DNA from: Oscillospiraceae bacterium
GTDB taxonomy: Bacteria; Bacillota; Clostridia; Oscillospirales; CAG-272
Length of the DNA: 64,000 nucleotides
NCBI GenBank assembly: GCA_015064185.1
Contig: SVSS01000003.1
Span: forward strand, 1 to 64,000
Direction: 5' to 3'
The notes under the pieces were generated by a model, which was not told where the DNA came from, searched no databases, and was given only the letters and a program-made list of their open reading frames with translations. The translations under genes were made by a program, and so were the position numbers. This document shows, piece after piece, positions 32,261 through 42,415 of this stretch (positions are counted from its first letter, which is position 1; every line of letters begins with the position of its first letter).

Positions 32261-33094
32261 ATGGAAAGGGCAAAAAAACAACAGCTTGCCAAAATTGCCG
32301 CTCAAATGAGACTTGATATTCTTGACCAGGTTCACGCTGCGGGGTGCGGCCATCCCGGCGGCTCGCTTTCGATTGCCGACATTATGGCATATCTTTATTT
32401 TTCCGAGATGACCGTGGATCCTGCCGATCCTGCTATGGCATCGCGTGACCGTTTTGTGCTTTCCAAGGGGCACACTGCCCCCGCGCTCTATGCGGCGCTT
32501 GCCGAAAAGGGCTTTTTCCCGAAAGAGGAGCTTTTGGGTCTTCGCAAGATCCATTCCTTTTTGCAGGGTCATCCCGATATGAAGAATATCCCCGGTGTAG
32601 ATATGAGCACGGGCTCGCTTGGTCTTGGTGTGTCTGCCGCTTGCGGCATGGCGCTTGCCGCTAAGCTTGACGGGCGCGACTATCGCACCTACACCATGCT
32701 TGGTGACGGTGAGAGTGAGGAGGGTCAGGTTTGGGAGGCAATGATGTTTGCCGCGCACTACAAGCTTGACAACCTTGTTGTGATGATCGACTGGAACGGC
32801 TTGCAGATCGACGGGCCTGTCACCGAGATCATGAACCCCACGCCCCATGATAAAAAGCTTGAGGCTTTTGGCTTCCACGTCATGGTTGTTGACGGCCATG
32901 ATTTTGACGAGATCGAAAAGGCGTTTGAAAAGGCAAAGACCGTAAAGGGTAAGCCCACCGCCATTATCTTTAAGACCGTGAAGGGCAAGGGTGTTTCCTT
33001 TATGGAAAACCAGGTTAACTGGCACGGCGTGGCGCCCAATGATGAGCAGTATGAGATCGCCGTAGCCGAGATCAAGGCGAAGGCGAAGATTTAA
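32261..33094 (+). CDS. transketolase, N-terminal subunit
   Basis: GCGHPGGSLSIADIMAYLYF, TPP-binding GDGESEEGQVWEA. Confidence 0.95.
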   Translation: MERAKKQQLAKIAAQMRLDILDQVHAAGCGHPGGSLSIADIMAYLYFSEMTVDPADPAMASRDRFVLSKGHTAPALYAALAEKGFFPKEELLGLRKIHSFLQGHPDMKNIPGVDMSTGSLGLGVSAACGMALAAKLDGRDYRTYTMLGDGESEEGQVWEAMMFAAHYKLDNLVVMIDWNGLQIDGPVTEIMNPTPHDKKLEAFGFHVMVVDGHDFDEIEKAFEKAKTVKGKPTAIIFKTVKGKGVSFMENQVNWHGVAPNDEQYEIAVAEIKAKAKI

Positions 33095-33109
33095 AGGGGG
33101 GGCAAAGAG

Positions 33110-34051
33110 ATGGCAGAAAAGATCGCAACCAGACAAGCCTACGGCGAGGCACTTGCCGAGCTCGGCGAAAAATATAATTTTGTGGTGCTTGACGCGGACC
33201 TTGCGGCAGCGACCAAGACAGGCATTTTTAAGAAAAAGTTCCCCAACCGTCACTTTGATTGCGGTATTGCTGAGGGAAATATGATGTCGGTGGCGGCAGG
33301 CCTTGCGGCAGCCGGCAAGATCCCGTTTGTTTCCTCCTTTGCCATGTTTGCCGCAGGGCGCGCTTTTGAGCAGATCCGCAATTCTATCGGCTACCCGCAT
33401 TTGAACGTAAAGATCGGTGCTACGCACGCAGGTATTACTGTGGGCGAGGACGGTGCTACGCACCAATGCAACGAGGATATTGCTCTGATGCGCTCGATTC
33501 CCGGCATGACGGTGATCAATCCCGCGGATGCGGTAGAGGCGCGTGCGGCAGTTGAGGCGGCGCTTCATTTTGACGGCCCTGTGTATCTGCGCTTTGGCAG
33601 ATATGCTGTGCCCGTGATCAACGATAAAAACACCTACAAGTTTGAGCTTGGTAAGGGTGTGCAGCTGCGCGAGGGCTCTGACGTGACCATCATTGCCACG
33701 GGCATTATGGTAGATATGGCAAACACTGCGGCAGATATGCTGCAGGCAGAGGGCATTTCCGCGCGCGTGATCAATATTCACACCATCAAGCCCCTTGACC
33801 GCGAGATCGTGCTGAAGGCGGCGAAGGAAACGGGTGCGATCGTTACCGCAGAGGAGCACAGCATCATTGGCGGTCTTGGCGCCGCCGTTGCCGAAACGGT
33901 ATGCGAGGGCTACCCCGTGCCCGTTGTGCGCGTGGGTACAAACGACGTGTTCGGCCGCTCGGGCTCGGTGCCCGCGCTTCTTGAAGCGTACGGGCTTACC
34001 CCCGAAAATATTGTCGAAAAGGCAAAGCAGGCAATTGCACTCAAAAAATAA
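33110..34051 (+). CDS. transketolase, C-terminal subunit
   Basis: TATRQAYGEALAELGEKY-type start, DCGIAEGNMMSVAAGLAAAGKIPF. Confidence 0.95.
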   Translation: MAEKIATRQAYGEALAELGEKYNFVVLDADLAAATKTGIFKKKFPNRHFDCGIAEGNMMSVAAGLAAAGKIPFVSSFAMFAAGRAFEQIRNSIGYPHLNVKIGATHAGITVGEDGATHQCNEDIALMRSIPGMTVINPADAVEARAAVEAALHFDGPVYLRFGRYAVPVINDKNTYKFELGKGVQLREGSDVTIIATGIMVDMANTAADMLQAEGISARVINIHTIKPLDREIVLKAAKETGAIVTAEEHSIIGGLGAAVAETVCEGYPVPVVRVGTNDVFGRSGSVPALLEAYGLTPENIVEKAKQAIALKK

Positions 34052-34060
34052 AAAGAAACA

Positions 34061-34087
34061 AAAACGCCGCACCATGCGGCGTTTTTC
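34061..34087 (+). terminator. Rho-independent terminator
   Basis: AAAACGCCGC-ACCAT-GCGGCGTTTTT. Confidence 0.85.
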
Positions 34088-34095
34088 GACGGAAT

Positions 34096-34431
34096 ATGGA
34101 AACGAAAAGATTTTTAAAAAACGATAACGGCTTTATTTGCACGCATTGCGGTAAGGCGGTGGAGCCGCTTGGCTACACCTCGCGCAACCACTGCCCGTTT
34201 TGCCTGTGGAGCCTGCACGTGGATATCAATCCGGGGGATCGCGCCAACAGCTGCGGCGGTGAAATGGAGCCTGTGAGTGCCCAGCCCGATGCCAAAAAGG
34301 GATTTGTGATCCTGCACCGCTGTGTGCGATGCGGAGAGATCCACCGCAATCGCGCCGCGCACGAGGCGGCAGTACAGCCCGACAACAAAAAGCTACTCAT
34401 TGCCTTAACGGCAAAACCGATCATAAAATAG
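34096..34431 (+). CDS. RNHCP domain-containing protein
   Basis: SRNHCPFCLWSLHVDINPGDRANSCGGEMEP...HRCVRCGEIHRNR. Confidence 0.93.
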   Translation: METKRFLKNDNGFICTHCGKAVEPLGYTSRNHCPFCLWSLHVDINPGDRANSCGGEMEPVSAQPDAKKGFVILHRCVRCGEIHRNRAAHEAAVQPDNKKLLIALTAKPIIK

Positions 34432-34448
34432 AAAGGTAGGGAAACGGT

Positions 34449-35483
34449 ATGAGAAAATTACGCTGTATGATATTAATGCTGCTATTTTCTCTTATGCTTG
34501 TCGCCTGCGGCGGCGAGGGAACTACCTATTTATATGATGCAGGGACACATACACACGTTTACGGCAACCGTTACGATGTAACGCCCGTGACCTGCGTGTG
34601 TGAGGGTACACAGATCCGCTATTGCAAGATCTGTCACGCGGCGGTGACCGATACCGTTGCCGTGCCCGAGGATATTGCCGCACGCGCACATGCGTTTTCC
34701 GATACCGTGGTGGCACCAACCGAGGCGGATGAGGGCTATACCAAGCGGAGCTGCACGCTATGTGAATACGTCATTGAGCGAACCGACGTGATCCCCGCAC
34801 GCTACGCGCTGCTTACCGATGCTGCAACAAAGACCGAGGCGCCGACAGGTGTGCAGGGCATATTGATGTCGGACACTGCCACACATATGCTTTCGTACAG
34901 TGTGGGCGCAGATGGCGCTGTGTCGCCTGAGATCGCCCGCCGCTTGGCGGTGGCATTGGCGATCACCGAGGCGATGGAGCAGCAAGCCGCTACGTTTACC
35001 GCGGACACCCCCATTATGCTTGTCAGCGGCGTGGGTGCGGGAAACAGCTATACGGTGCGAGAATTACTGTATGAATGGATCGCAAGCGGCGATGCCGATA
35101 TTGCACGCGGCTTTGCCATGGCGCTTGACGGCAGCGAGGCGGCATTTGCCGCGCGCGTGGCGGCGCGCCTTTTAAAGCTTGGTGTTGCCGAGCACGTGAC
35201 GGTCGACCCCTTTGTCCCCGAGGCACAAGGGGCAGCAACCCTTTATGCCACGGGCGTGCTACTTGCGCGCGCCCTTGATGAGGCGCTTCTTTGTGAGGCT
35301 TTTGCCGATGCTGTGCCCGGCCTTGTGCGGATCGCGGGGAAAAAGCCTGCGCTGTATCTAGCGGTGGATGGGATTCGCATTTCGGCACTGAAAAATGACG
35401 CGGGTGTGTACTGCTTTTTGCTGCTCAGCGGCGAAAACACCCCTTCTGATCTTGAAAACATGCTGTTTTCGGCTGTTTTATAA
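34449..35483 (+). CDS. lipoprotein with Cys-rich repeats and a degenerate S11 peptidase/PBP-like domain
   Basis: Lipobox LVAC-GGE; two CxxC-containing repeats; C-terminal region with S11-like arrangement but without a recognisable SxxK/SxN. Confidence 0.6.
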   Translation: MRKLRCMILMLLFSLMLVACGGEGTTYLYDAGTHTHVYGNRYDVTPVTCVCEGTQIRYCKICHAAVTDTVAVPEDIAARAHAFSDTVVAPTEADEGYTKRSCTLCEYVIERTDVIPARYALLTDAATKTEAPTGVQGILMSDTATHMLSYSVGADGAVSPEIARRLAVALAITEAMEQQAATFTADTPIMLVSGVGAGNSYTVRELLYEWIASGDADIARGFAMALDGSEAAFAARVAARLLKLGVAEHVTVDPFVPEAQGAATLYATGVLLARALDEALLCEAFADAVPGLVRIAGKKPALYLAVDGIRISALKNDAGVYCFLLLSGENTPSDLENMLFSAVL

Positions 35484-35507
35484 AATTACCCGAAAGGAAA
35501 GAAAGCA

Positions 35508-36323
35508 ATGAAAGAGTTTTTTACAAATCTTTTTAACACGGTGGTCGGCACCGTGACAAGCAATTGGAACAAGATCTTGACGTTTTTGATCGTTCTTGTC
35601 GTCGGATACATCGTAGTAAGGGTGATCGGGCGCATATTTGCACGCGCCATGGATCGCTCAAAGCTAAAGGGCGCAACGGGCAACTTCCTCAAGTCGCTTG
35701 TAAAGGTTGCGCTGCTCGCGCTTTACGTCATTATTTTGCTGTCCATGCTTGGCGTGGATACGACCTCGCTTGTGGCGATCTTCAGTGTGCTGACGCTCGC
35801 CATCTCGCTTGCTGTGCAGGGCGTGGTATCCAATCTTGCCTCTGGCATTACGCTGGTGGTCACAAAGCCCTTTGAGGAGGGCGATTTTGTGGATATCGGT
35901 GGCGCCTCGGGCACGGTTGAAACGATCTCTATTTTCTCAACCAAGCTGAAAACGGGCGATAATAAGGTCATTATTATCCCCAATGGCAACGTCACGGCCG
36001 CCAATATCACCAATTATTCTACCAAGGGCACGCGCAGACTCGACCTCACGGTTTCGGCGGCATATGGCACAGAGGTGGCAAAGGTAAAGCGTGTGATCCT
36101 TGATGTAATTTCTCGCCATGACGAGATCTTTAAGGACCCCGCACCTATGGTGCGCCTCGCTGAGCACGGCGCCAGCTCCATTGATTTTACGGTACGTGTG
36201 TGGCTTGATGGCGGCGATTATTGGAACACAAACTTTGACCTGAAGGAAGAAATTTACGATGCGTTTAACGAAAACGGCATCGAGATCCCCTTCCCGCAAA
36301 TGGATGTGCACATGAAGCAATAA
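35508..36323 (+). CDS. small-conductance mechanosensitive channel MscS family
   Basis: SLAVQGVVSNLASGITLVVTKPFEEGDFVDIGGASGTVETISIFSTKLKTGDNKVIIIPNG. Confidence 0.95.
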   Translation: MKEFFTNLFNTVVGTVTSNWNKILTFLIVLVVGYIVVRVIGRIFARAMDRSKLKGATGNFLKSLVKVALLALYVIILLSMLGVDTTSLVAIFSVLTLAISLAVQGVVSNLASGITLVVTKPFEEGDFVDIGGASGTVETISIFSTKLKTGDNKVIIIPNGNVTAANITNYSTKGTRRLDLTVSAAYGTEVAKVKRVILDVISRHDEIFKDPAPMVRLAEHGASSIDFTVRVWLDGGDYWNTNFDLKEEIYDAFNENGIEIPFPQMDVHMKQ

Positions 36324-36642
36324 ATTTTAAGCAACATAAAACACAGCGGCAGGACCGACGGTCCTGCCGCTGTTCTTGTAAAATGAAAACCCCGCCACTG
36401 TGGCGGGGCTCAAAAGAGGTTAACCGATAAGAAGAAAGGAGCAAGAGGAAAATAAAAAAGAGAGATCGTAGGGACGCCTGTCCCTACAAAAACAACAGGA
36501 ATCAAATTCGCTCCAAAACGGACGGTCGAGGACGCCTGTCCCTACAAAAAAACAAGAATGTAAAATTGCATTCTTGGGATAGGGCATATGCTCAAAAATG
36601 AAATCCCCCCGCTATGCGGGGGGATTACTGTGATAATAGGCT

Positions 36643-38439
36643 TTATTTTTCGCTTTCGTCGATGACGGCAATGGCAAGGTCGGCAAGCGCCTTGGGCTCT
36701 GCGGGAGCAGGGCAGCCCGACATCAGCTCGCTTGCGTTTTGCACCTTGGGGAAGGCAATGACGTCGCGCAGGGAATCGGCACCTGCCATAACCATGGCAA
36801 GGCGGTCAAGACCCATGCCCGAGCCGCCGTGGGGCGGTGCGCCGTACTTGTAAGCGTCCACAAGGAAGCCAAACTTCTTTTCAATATCCTCAGCGGTAAG
36901 GCCAAGCGCGTTGAACATCTTTTCCTGCAGCTGCCAATCGGTAATGCGGATCGAGCCCGAAAGGAGCTCGGTGCCGTTGAGAACCATATCATATGCCTTG
37001 GCACGCACCTTGCCGGGGTCGGATTCAAGGTAGGGCAGGCACTCCTCCATCGGCATGGTAAAGGGGTGATGCATCGCATCCCAAGCACCCGTTTCTTCGT
37101 TCCACTCAAAGAAGGGGAATTCGGTGATCCAAAGGAAGTTGTACTGTCCTTCGGGAATCAGCGCAAGCTTTTTGCCAAGGAGGTTACGCAGAGCCCCCAG
37201 GGTGGGGAGCACCACGCGGTTTTTATCGGCAACGATAAGTGCAACGTCGCCCTTTTCCATACCAAGTGCCGCGATCACGGCATTTTGCTCATCGGGGGTG
37301 AGGAACTTTGCAAAGGACATATTAGGTGCATCATCGACCCAGCGAATATAGGCAAGACCCTTGGCGCCAATGCCCTTGGCGTGCTCGGTCAGCTTGTCGA
37401 TCTCCTTGCGCGAGAGGGTCGCCGCCGCGCCCTTGGCTACAATGCCGCGCACGCTGCCGCCTGCAGCGATCGCACCGCTAAAGACAGCAAAGCCGCAATC
37501 CTTTACCGCGGGGGAGATATCGATGATCTCCATGCCAAAGCGTGTGTCGGGCTTGTCGCTGCCAAAGCGCTCCATTGCCTCGGCATAGGTCATGCGCTCG
37601 AACGGCGTTTTCAGCGCAACGCCCAAAAGCTCGCGGAAGGCGCGCACGATAAAGCCCTCGTTCATCTCCATGATATCCTCTGCGGTTGCAAAGGACATTT
37701 CAAGGTCGATCTGTGTAAATTCGGGCTGACGGTCGGCACGCAGGTCCTCATCACGGAAGCAGCGCGCAAGCTGAATGTAGCGATCAAATCCCGAAAGCAT
37801 CAAAAGCTGCTTGTAGATCTGGGGGGATTGGGGCAGGGCATAAAAGCTGCCCTTGTGTACGCGAGAGGGCACCAGATAATCGCGCGCGCCCTCGGGGGTC
37901 GCCTTGATCATCATGGGTGTTTCGATCTCCATAAAGCCGTTTTCAAAGTAATACTCGCGTGCGATGCGTGCAAGCTCGTGGCGCATGCGGATGTTTTTCT
38001 GCAGCTCGGGGCGTCTTAAGTCAAGATAGCGGTATTTAAGAGCTGTTTCGTCCTTTACGCGCTTGCTGTCCGAAACCTCAAAGGGAGGCGTTTGCGCGGC
38101 GGAAAGGATCTTCATTTCGGTGACATACACCTCAACCTTGCCCGTCGGGAGATTGGGGTTTACGGCGCCCTCGCCACGGGCGCGCACGGTGCCGTGCACG
38201 GCAATCACGTACTCGGCGCGGCAGGAAAACGCTTTTTCAAACACCGTTTTGGGGGTGGTGTCATCAAAAGCAAGCTGCAAAAGACCCGTACGGTCACGCA
38301 GATCGATGAAAATGAGTGCGCCAAGGTCGCGCTGGCGCTGTACCCAACCCATGACCGATACCGTTTTGCCGATATCCGCTTCAGTAAGGGTGCCGCAGTA
38401 ATGTGTTCTTTTGTCCTGTGCGGTTAGAAATTCAGCCAT
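36643..38439 (-). CDS. aspS: aspartate--tRNA ligase
   Basis: GWVQRQRDLGALIFIDLRDRTGLLQLAFD; FRDEDLRADRQPEFTQIDLEMSF. Confidence 0.97.
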   Translation of the reverse strand: MAEFLTAQDKRTHYCGTLTEADIGKTVSVMGWVQRQRDLGALIFIDLRDRTGLLQLAFDDTTPKTVFEKAFSCRAEYVIAVHGTVRARGEGAVNPNLPTGKVEVYVTEMKILSAAQTPPFEVSDSKRVKDETALKYRYLDLRRPELQKNIRMRHELARIAREYYFENGFMEIETPMMIKATPEGARDYLVPSRVHKGSFYALPQSPQIYKQLLMLSGFDRYIQLARCFRDEDLRADRQPEFTQIDLEMSFATAEDIMEMNEGFIVRAFRELLGVALKTPFERMTYAEAMERFGSDKPDTRFGMEIIDISPAVKDCGFAVFSGAIAAGGSVRGIVAKGAAATLSRKEIDKLTEHAKGIGAKGLAYIRWVDDAPNMSFAKFLTPDEQNAVIAALGMEKGDVALIVADKNRVVLPTLGALRNLLGKKLALIPEGQYNFLWITEFPFFEWNEETGAWDAMHHPFTMPMEECLPYLESDPGKVRAKAYDMVLNGTELLSGSIRITDWQLQEKMFNALGLTAEDIEKKFGFLVDAYKYGAPPHGGSGMGLDRLAMVMAGADSLRDVIAFPKVQNASELMSGCPAPAEPKALADLAIAVIDESEK

Positions 38440-38454
38440 TTTTTAACTCCTTTT

Positions 38455-39012
38455 TCACTCGATCACTTCGCCGTCGGCGGTGAAAAGCGGTAATTTTTCA
38501 AGATAAATGATATCCTCGCGGTTTTGCGCATCGCCCTCGGCAAGCACAGCCATACGGCCGCATACAATACCGCCGGCAGCCTTTACCAGCTCCTCCACGG
38601 CGTGGAGGGATGCACCCGTTGAGATCACGTCGTCAACGATCAAAATACGCTTGCCGCGCATCAGATCCGCATCGGCTTGGTCAAGGAAAAGCTTTTGCTC
38701 CTTGGCGGTGGTAATGGAGCGTACCGTTACCTCCATCACGCCCGTCATGTAAAGCTTGGGGCTCTTGCGTGCCAGCATATATTTTTGGTTGCCTGCAAGG
38801 CGCGCCATTTCATGCACCAGCGGAATGCCCTTGGCTTCCGCAGAGATCAAATAATCGTACGCGGGTGCGCGGTCAAGCAAGGCTTTCGCGCAAGCGGTGG
38901 TAAGCTCGGGATCGCCAAAAATGACAAAGGCACCGATCGAAAGATTTTCATTCAGAGGACAAAGCGGCAGTGCGCGGTCAAGACCCGCGATGTTCATTTT
39001 ATAGGCTTTCAT
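38455..39012 (-). CDS. type I phosphoribosyltransferase family protein
   Basis: PRPP-binding motif ILIVDDVISTGASLHA. Confidence 0.88.
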   Translation of the reverse strand: MKAYKMNIAGLDRALPLCPLNENLSIGAFVIFGDPELTTACAKALLDRAPAYDYLISAEAKGIPLVHEMARLAGNQKYMLARKSPKLYMTGVMEVTVRSITTAKEQKLFLDQADADLMRGKRILIVDDVISTGASLHAVEELVKAAGGIVCGRMAVLAEGDAQNREDIIYLEKLPLFTADGEVIE

Positions 39013-39090
39013 GGTATCTCCTTGTTTTGTTAGAGTTATGATTTATAAAGTTATCATTTACATTATACACATGTTTTTAAAAATGTCAAC

Positions 39091-40125
39091 TCATAGGGCG
39101 CAGATCAGCTGCTCGATCGGGTCATAATCGGCATAAGAGCTTTTCAGCGCAAGGTCGGTCTTGGCAACAAGCGCGATCACGCGTGCCAATCGCTGCGGAC
39201 CTGTGCGCGCAAGGGACTTGGCTAGAAGCCCCACTTTATATTCGTGCATTTTGAGAACAGCGGAAATTTCCTTGTTGCTTTTACCCGCTTCAAGAAGCAC
39301 CTGTACACCCTGCAGCTCCGAAAAGATGCGCGCGATCTCACCAAGGATCACGGTTGGCTCAACACGCTCAAACTTCAGCACCGCCAAAGCATCGAGCGCG
39401 GCGCGCCCGTCGCCTGCGAGAATGGCGTTTGAGAGGGCAAAGGCATCAGGGAGCATGGCGGGCACGGCAACCGTTTGGATATCGGACACCGCAACCTCGG
39501 TGCGCCCGTGCTCCTTTACATAACAGGCAAGCTTTTCTATCTCGTTTGCCAGCACGAACATCGTTTTGCCTGCGTGTGCGATGAGCGCCGTGCAGACCTC
39601 GGGTGCGGCGGCAACGCCATAGTGTGCAAAATGCTTGGATGCCCAACGCGCCAGGCGTGCATCGGTGGGTGCAACAAACTCGACGGGTGTGGTTACCTCG
39701 GCAAGCTTTTTAAATACCGTTGAAGGCTTTTTCGGCAAATATCCCTCGTCGATGAGCCCTGCCGCCACAAGAAGAATGATGCAGTTGAAATCATATTCCT
39801 TAAGCTCGGCAAGCGCCTCGGTGAGTGCATCGACCTCGCTGCTCTTCATGGTATGAAAATCAAAGCCGCGCAGTACAATAAGGCGGGCATCGGTCATCAT
39901 AGGCGGCGCCGCCATGGCGTCAAGGAGCCTGTCGGGCGTGTAATCGGTAAAATCTATGGTAACGTCATTGAAAAACGCCATAGCGGGGTCGGGGCAAAGG
40001 TGCGCGCGCGTTTCGCGCACGGCGGCAGCCTTGAGGTAATCCTCCTCGCCGAAAAACAGGAACGCGCGCCCCGGGGCCTTTGCGATATTCTTGCGGTATT
40101 CTTCATCCCTGATGATCGCGTTCAC
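39091..40125 (-). CDS. holA: DNA polymerase III subunit delta
   Basis: FLFFGEEDYLKAAAVRE..., HolA-like architecture. Confidence 0.88.
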   Translation of the reverse strand: MNAIIRDEEYRKNIAKAPGRAFLFFGEEDYLKAAAVRETRAHLCPDPAMAFFNDVTIDFTDYTPDRLLDAMAAPPMMTDARLIVLRGFDFHTMKSSEVDALTEALAELKEYDFNCIILLVAAGLIDEGYLPKKPSTVFKKLAEVTTPVEFVAPTDARLARWASKHFAHYGVAAAPEVCTALIAHAGKTMFVLANEIEKLACYVKEHGRTEVAVSDIQTVAVPAMLPDAFALSNAILAGDGRAALDALAVLKFERVEPTVILGEIARIFSELQGVQVLLEAGKSNKEISAVLKMHEYKVGLLAKSLARTGPQRLARVIALVAKTDLALKSSYADYDPIEQLICAL

Positions 40126-40331
40126 GGCAAAGCCCCCCTTCGTAAAAATACATCTTTATTATACTCTTCCTTATAGCCTTTTGTCAATCATATAGAATTT
40201 TTTATGAAAGAAAAAATCAAAAAACTTGCAAAAAACACTTGCGCACGGGCGCCCTGAGTGTTATAATAAAAAATATCAAAAAACAAAGTGTCGCAACACT
40301 CTGCGGCAAAATATACAAGGAGGAAAAAACA

Positions 40332-41339
40332 ATGGCATTTGATCCCAACAAAAGACCCGACGATATGGCTCGTATTACCACAAAAGAGCTGGCGGATCGC
40401 TTCATCGAGGAGCAGGTAAACGCGGTACGAGCACAGGTAGGCAACAAAAAGGTGCTTCTGGCGTTGTCGGGTGGTGTAGATTCCTCCGTTGTGGCGGCGT
40501 TGCTCATCAAGGCGATCGGCAAGCAGCTTATTTGCGTGCACGTTAACCATGGCCTTATGCGCAAGGGCGAGAGCGAGCAGGTGATCGAGGTGTTTGGCAA
40601 GGCGCTTGACGCAAACCTCGTTTATGTTGATGCAACCGACCGCTTCCTCGACCTGCTTGCAGGCGTCAGCGACCCCGAGAGCAAGAGAAAGATCATCGGT
40701 AAGGAGTTTATCGAGGTCTTTGCCGACGAGGCAAGAAAGCTCGAGGGCGTAGAGTTCCTTGCACAAGGCACGATCTATCCCGATATTCTTGAGAGCGTGA
40801 AGCAGGCAGAGGGCAAAAAGGCAGTGAAGTCCCACCACAATGTGGGTGGTCTTCCCGAGGATCTCAAGTTCGAGCTTGTTGAGCCCGTAAAGCTTTTGTT
40901 TAAGGACGAGGTGAGAGTTGTTGGTGAGGCGCTGGGGCTCCCCCACGCAATGGTGTATCGTCAGCCCTTCCCCGGCCCCGGTCTTGGCGTAAGATGCCTT
41001 GGTGCCATTACCCGCGAACGCCTCGCGGCACTGCGCGAGGCAGATGCCATTTTGCGCGAGGAGTTTGATAACTTTGGTCTTGCCGGCAAGGTTTGGCAGT
41101 ATTTTGTGGTCGTGCCCGACATCAAGAGCGTTGGTGTGAAGGACGATAGCCGCTATGAGGGCTGGCCCGCGATCCTTCGCGCTGTCAACACCAAGGATGC
41201 GATGACGGCAACCATTGAGGAGATCCCCTACGAGGTGCTTCACAAGGTGACTGCAAGAATCACCGCCGAGGTCGAGGGCATCAACCGCGTGCTTTACGAT
41301 ATCACGCCTAAGCCCACGGGTACCATTGAGTGGGAGTGA
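40332..41339 (+). CDS. guaA: GMP synthase ATP-pyrophosphatase subunit (no glutaminase domain)
   Basis: [19 protein letters not shown]-loop; [19 protein letters not shown]-terminus; 335 aa only. Confidence 0.93.
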   Translation: MAFDPNKRPDDMARITTKELADRFIEEQVNAVRAQVGNKKVLLALSGGVDSSVVAALLIKAIGKQLICVHVNHGLMRKGESEQVIEVFGKALDANLVYVDATDRFLDLLAGVSDPESKRKIIGKEFIEVFADEARKLEGVEFLAQGTIYPDILESVKQAEGKKAVKSHHNVGGLPEDLKFELVEPVKLLFKDEVRVVGEALGLPHAMVYRQPFPGPGLGVRCLGAITRERLAALREADAILREEFDNFGLAGKVWQYFVVVPDIKSVGVKDDSRYEGWPAILRAVNTKDAMTATIEEIPYEVLHKVTARITAEVEGINRVLYDITPKPTGTIEWE

Positions 41340-41488
41340 GCATTGCGTAGCAAAACTCAACTATGATCGCCTGCGGCGAGATATTAGTATGGCTTGCGGC
41401 GTTTGGGGCAACGGTTTTGATTTGCTTTGTGCTTGGTCTTGCTATTTTGTCCTTGTTGATATAATCGAAGGCGCTATCTGTCTTGCTA

Positions 41489-41533
41489 GGAGTGCCATCA
41501 AATGCATATGCATTTGATGGCACTCCATCTTTT
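41489..41533 (+). terminator. 38-bp perfect loopless palindrome followed by a T-rich tract
   Basis: GGAGTGCCATCAAATGCAT|ATGCATTTGATGGCACTCC-ATCTTTTTC. Confidence 0.7.
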
Positions 41534-41704
41534 TCTTGACAGCAGAGAAGGGGCTATGGTATGATAAAAATAGAGCTGTTTGGCAAAACAACCCTATAAC
41601 GGGTGCGTTTTTGGGGGCTCAACCAACAGTATGTGGACTTTTTCTGCCGCAACGGATATACTAAAGTAAATAAAACGCCGCCGTTGGCGGCAAAAGGAGC
41701 GAGT

Positions 41705-42415
41705 ATGTTAAAAATTGAGCACTTGACAAAATGCTATGGCGAGAAAAAGGCAGTAGATGATCTCTCGCTGCACATTCAAAAGGGTGAGATCTGTGCGTTT
41801 ATCGGCCACAACGGTGCGGGAAAAACCACCGCCATCAAATCGGTGTGCGGCATTTTGCGCTTTGATGCGGGTGAGATCTATATTGACGGCATCTCGGTCA
41901 AGGAAAATCCTCTTGCCGCAAAGCAGCTTATCGCGTATATTCCCGACAATCCCGATCTTTACGATTTTATGACGGGCATTGGCTACCTTAACTTTGTAGC
42001 CGATATTTTCGGTGTGGAAGCATCCTTGCGTGATGAGCGCATCCATCGCTTTGCCGATATGCTGGAACTGACAAAGGATCTTGCACAGCCAATCTCTGCC
42101 TACTCGCACGGTATGAAGCAAAAGCTTGCCATTATTTCGGCGCTCGTACACGAGCCGCGCTTGCTTGTAATGGATGAGCCCTTTGTCGGGCTTGACCCTA
42201 AGGCGGCGCACCTCTTAAAGGAGCTGATGCGCGAAATGTGCCGCGAGGGCACGGCGATCTTTTTCTCCACACACGTTTTGGAGGTTGCCGAAAAGCTTTG
42301 TGACAAGGTTGCCATTATCAAGGGTGGCAAGCTCATTCGCGCGGGCAAAATGGAGGAGGTAAAGGGCGACACCTCGCTTGAAGCCGTCTTCCTTGAGCTG
42401 GAGGGTGCGCAATGA
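41705..42415 (+). CDS. ABC transporter ATP-binding protein
   Basis: GHNGAGKTTAIKSV, SAYSHGMKQKLAII, LLVMDEPFVGLDP; start after AAAGGAGCGAGT. Confidence 0.94.
   Translation: MLKIEHLTKCYGEKKAVDDLSLHIQKGEICAFIGHNGAGKTTAIKSVCGILRFDAGEIYIDGISVKENPLAAKQLIAYIPDNPDLYDFMTGIGYLNFVADIFGVEASLRDERIHRFADMLELTKDLAQPISAYSHGMKQKLAIISALVHEPRLLVMDEPFVGLDPKAAHLLKELMREMCREGTAIFFSTHVLEVAEKLCDKVAIIKGGKLIRAGKMEEVKGDTSLEAVFLELEGAQ

Noticed and set aside
32195-34075. 626-aa minus-strand ORF
   Set aside because: Antisense shadow of the two transketolase subunits.
36739-38019. 426-aa plus-strand ORF
   Set aside because: Antisense shadow of aspS.
40188-41360. 390-aa minus-strand ORF
   Set aside because: Antisense shadow of the guaA ATP-PPase gene.
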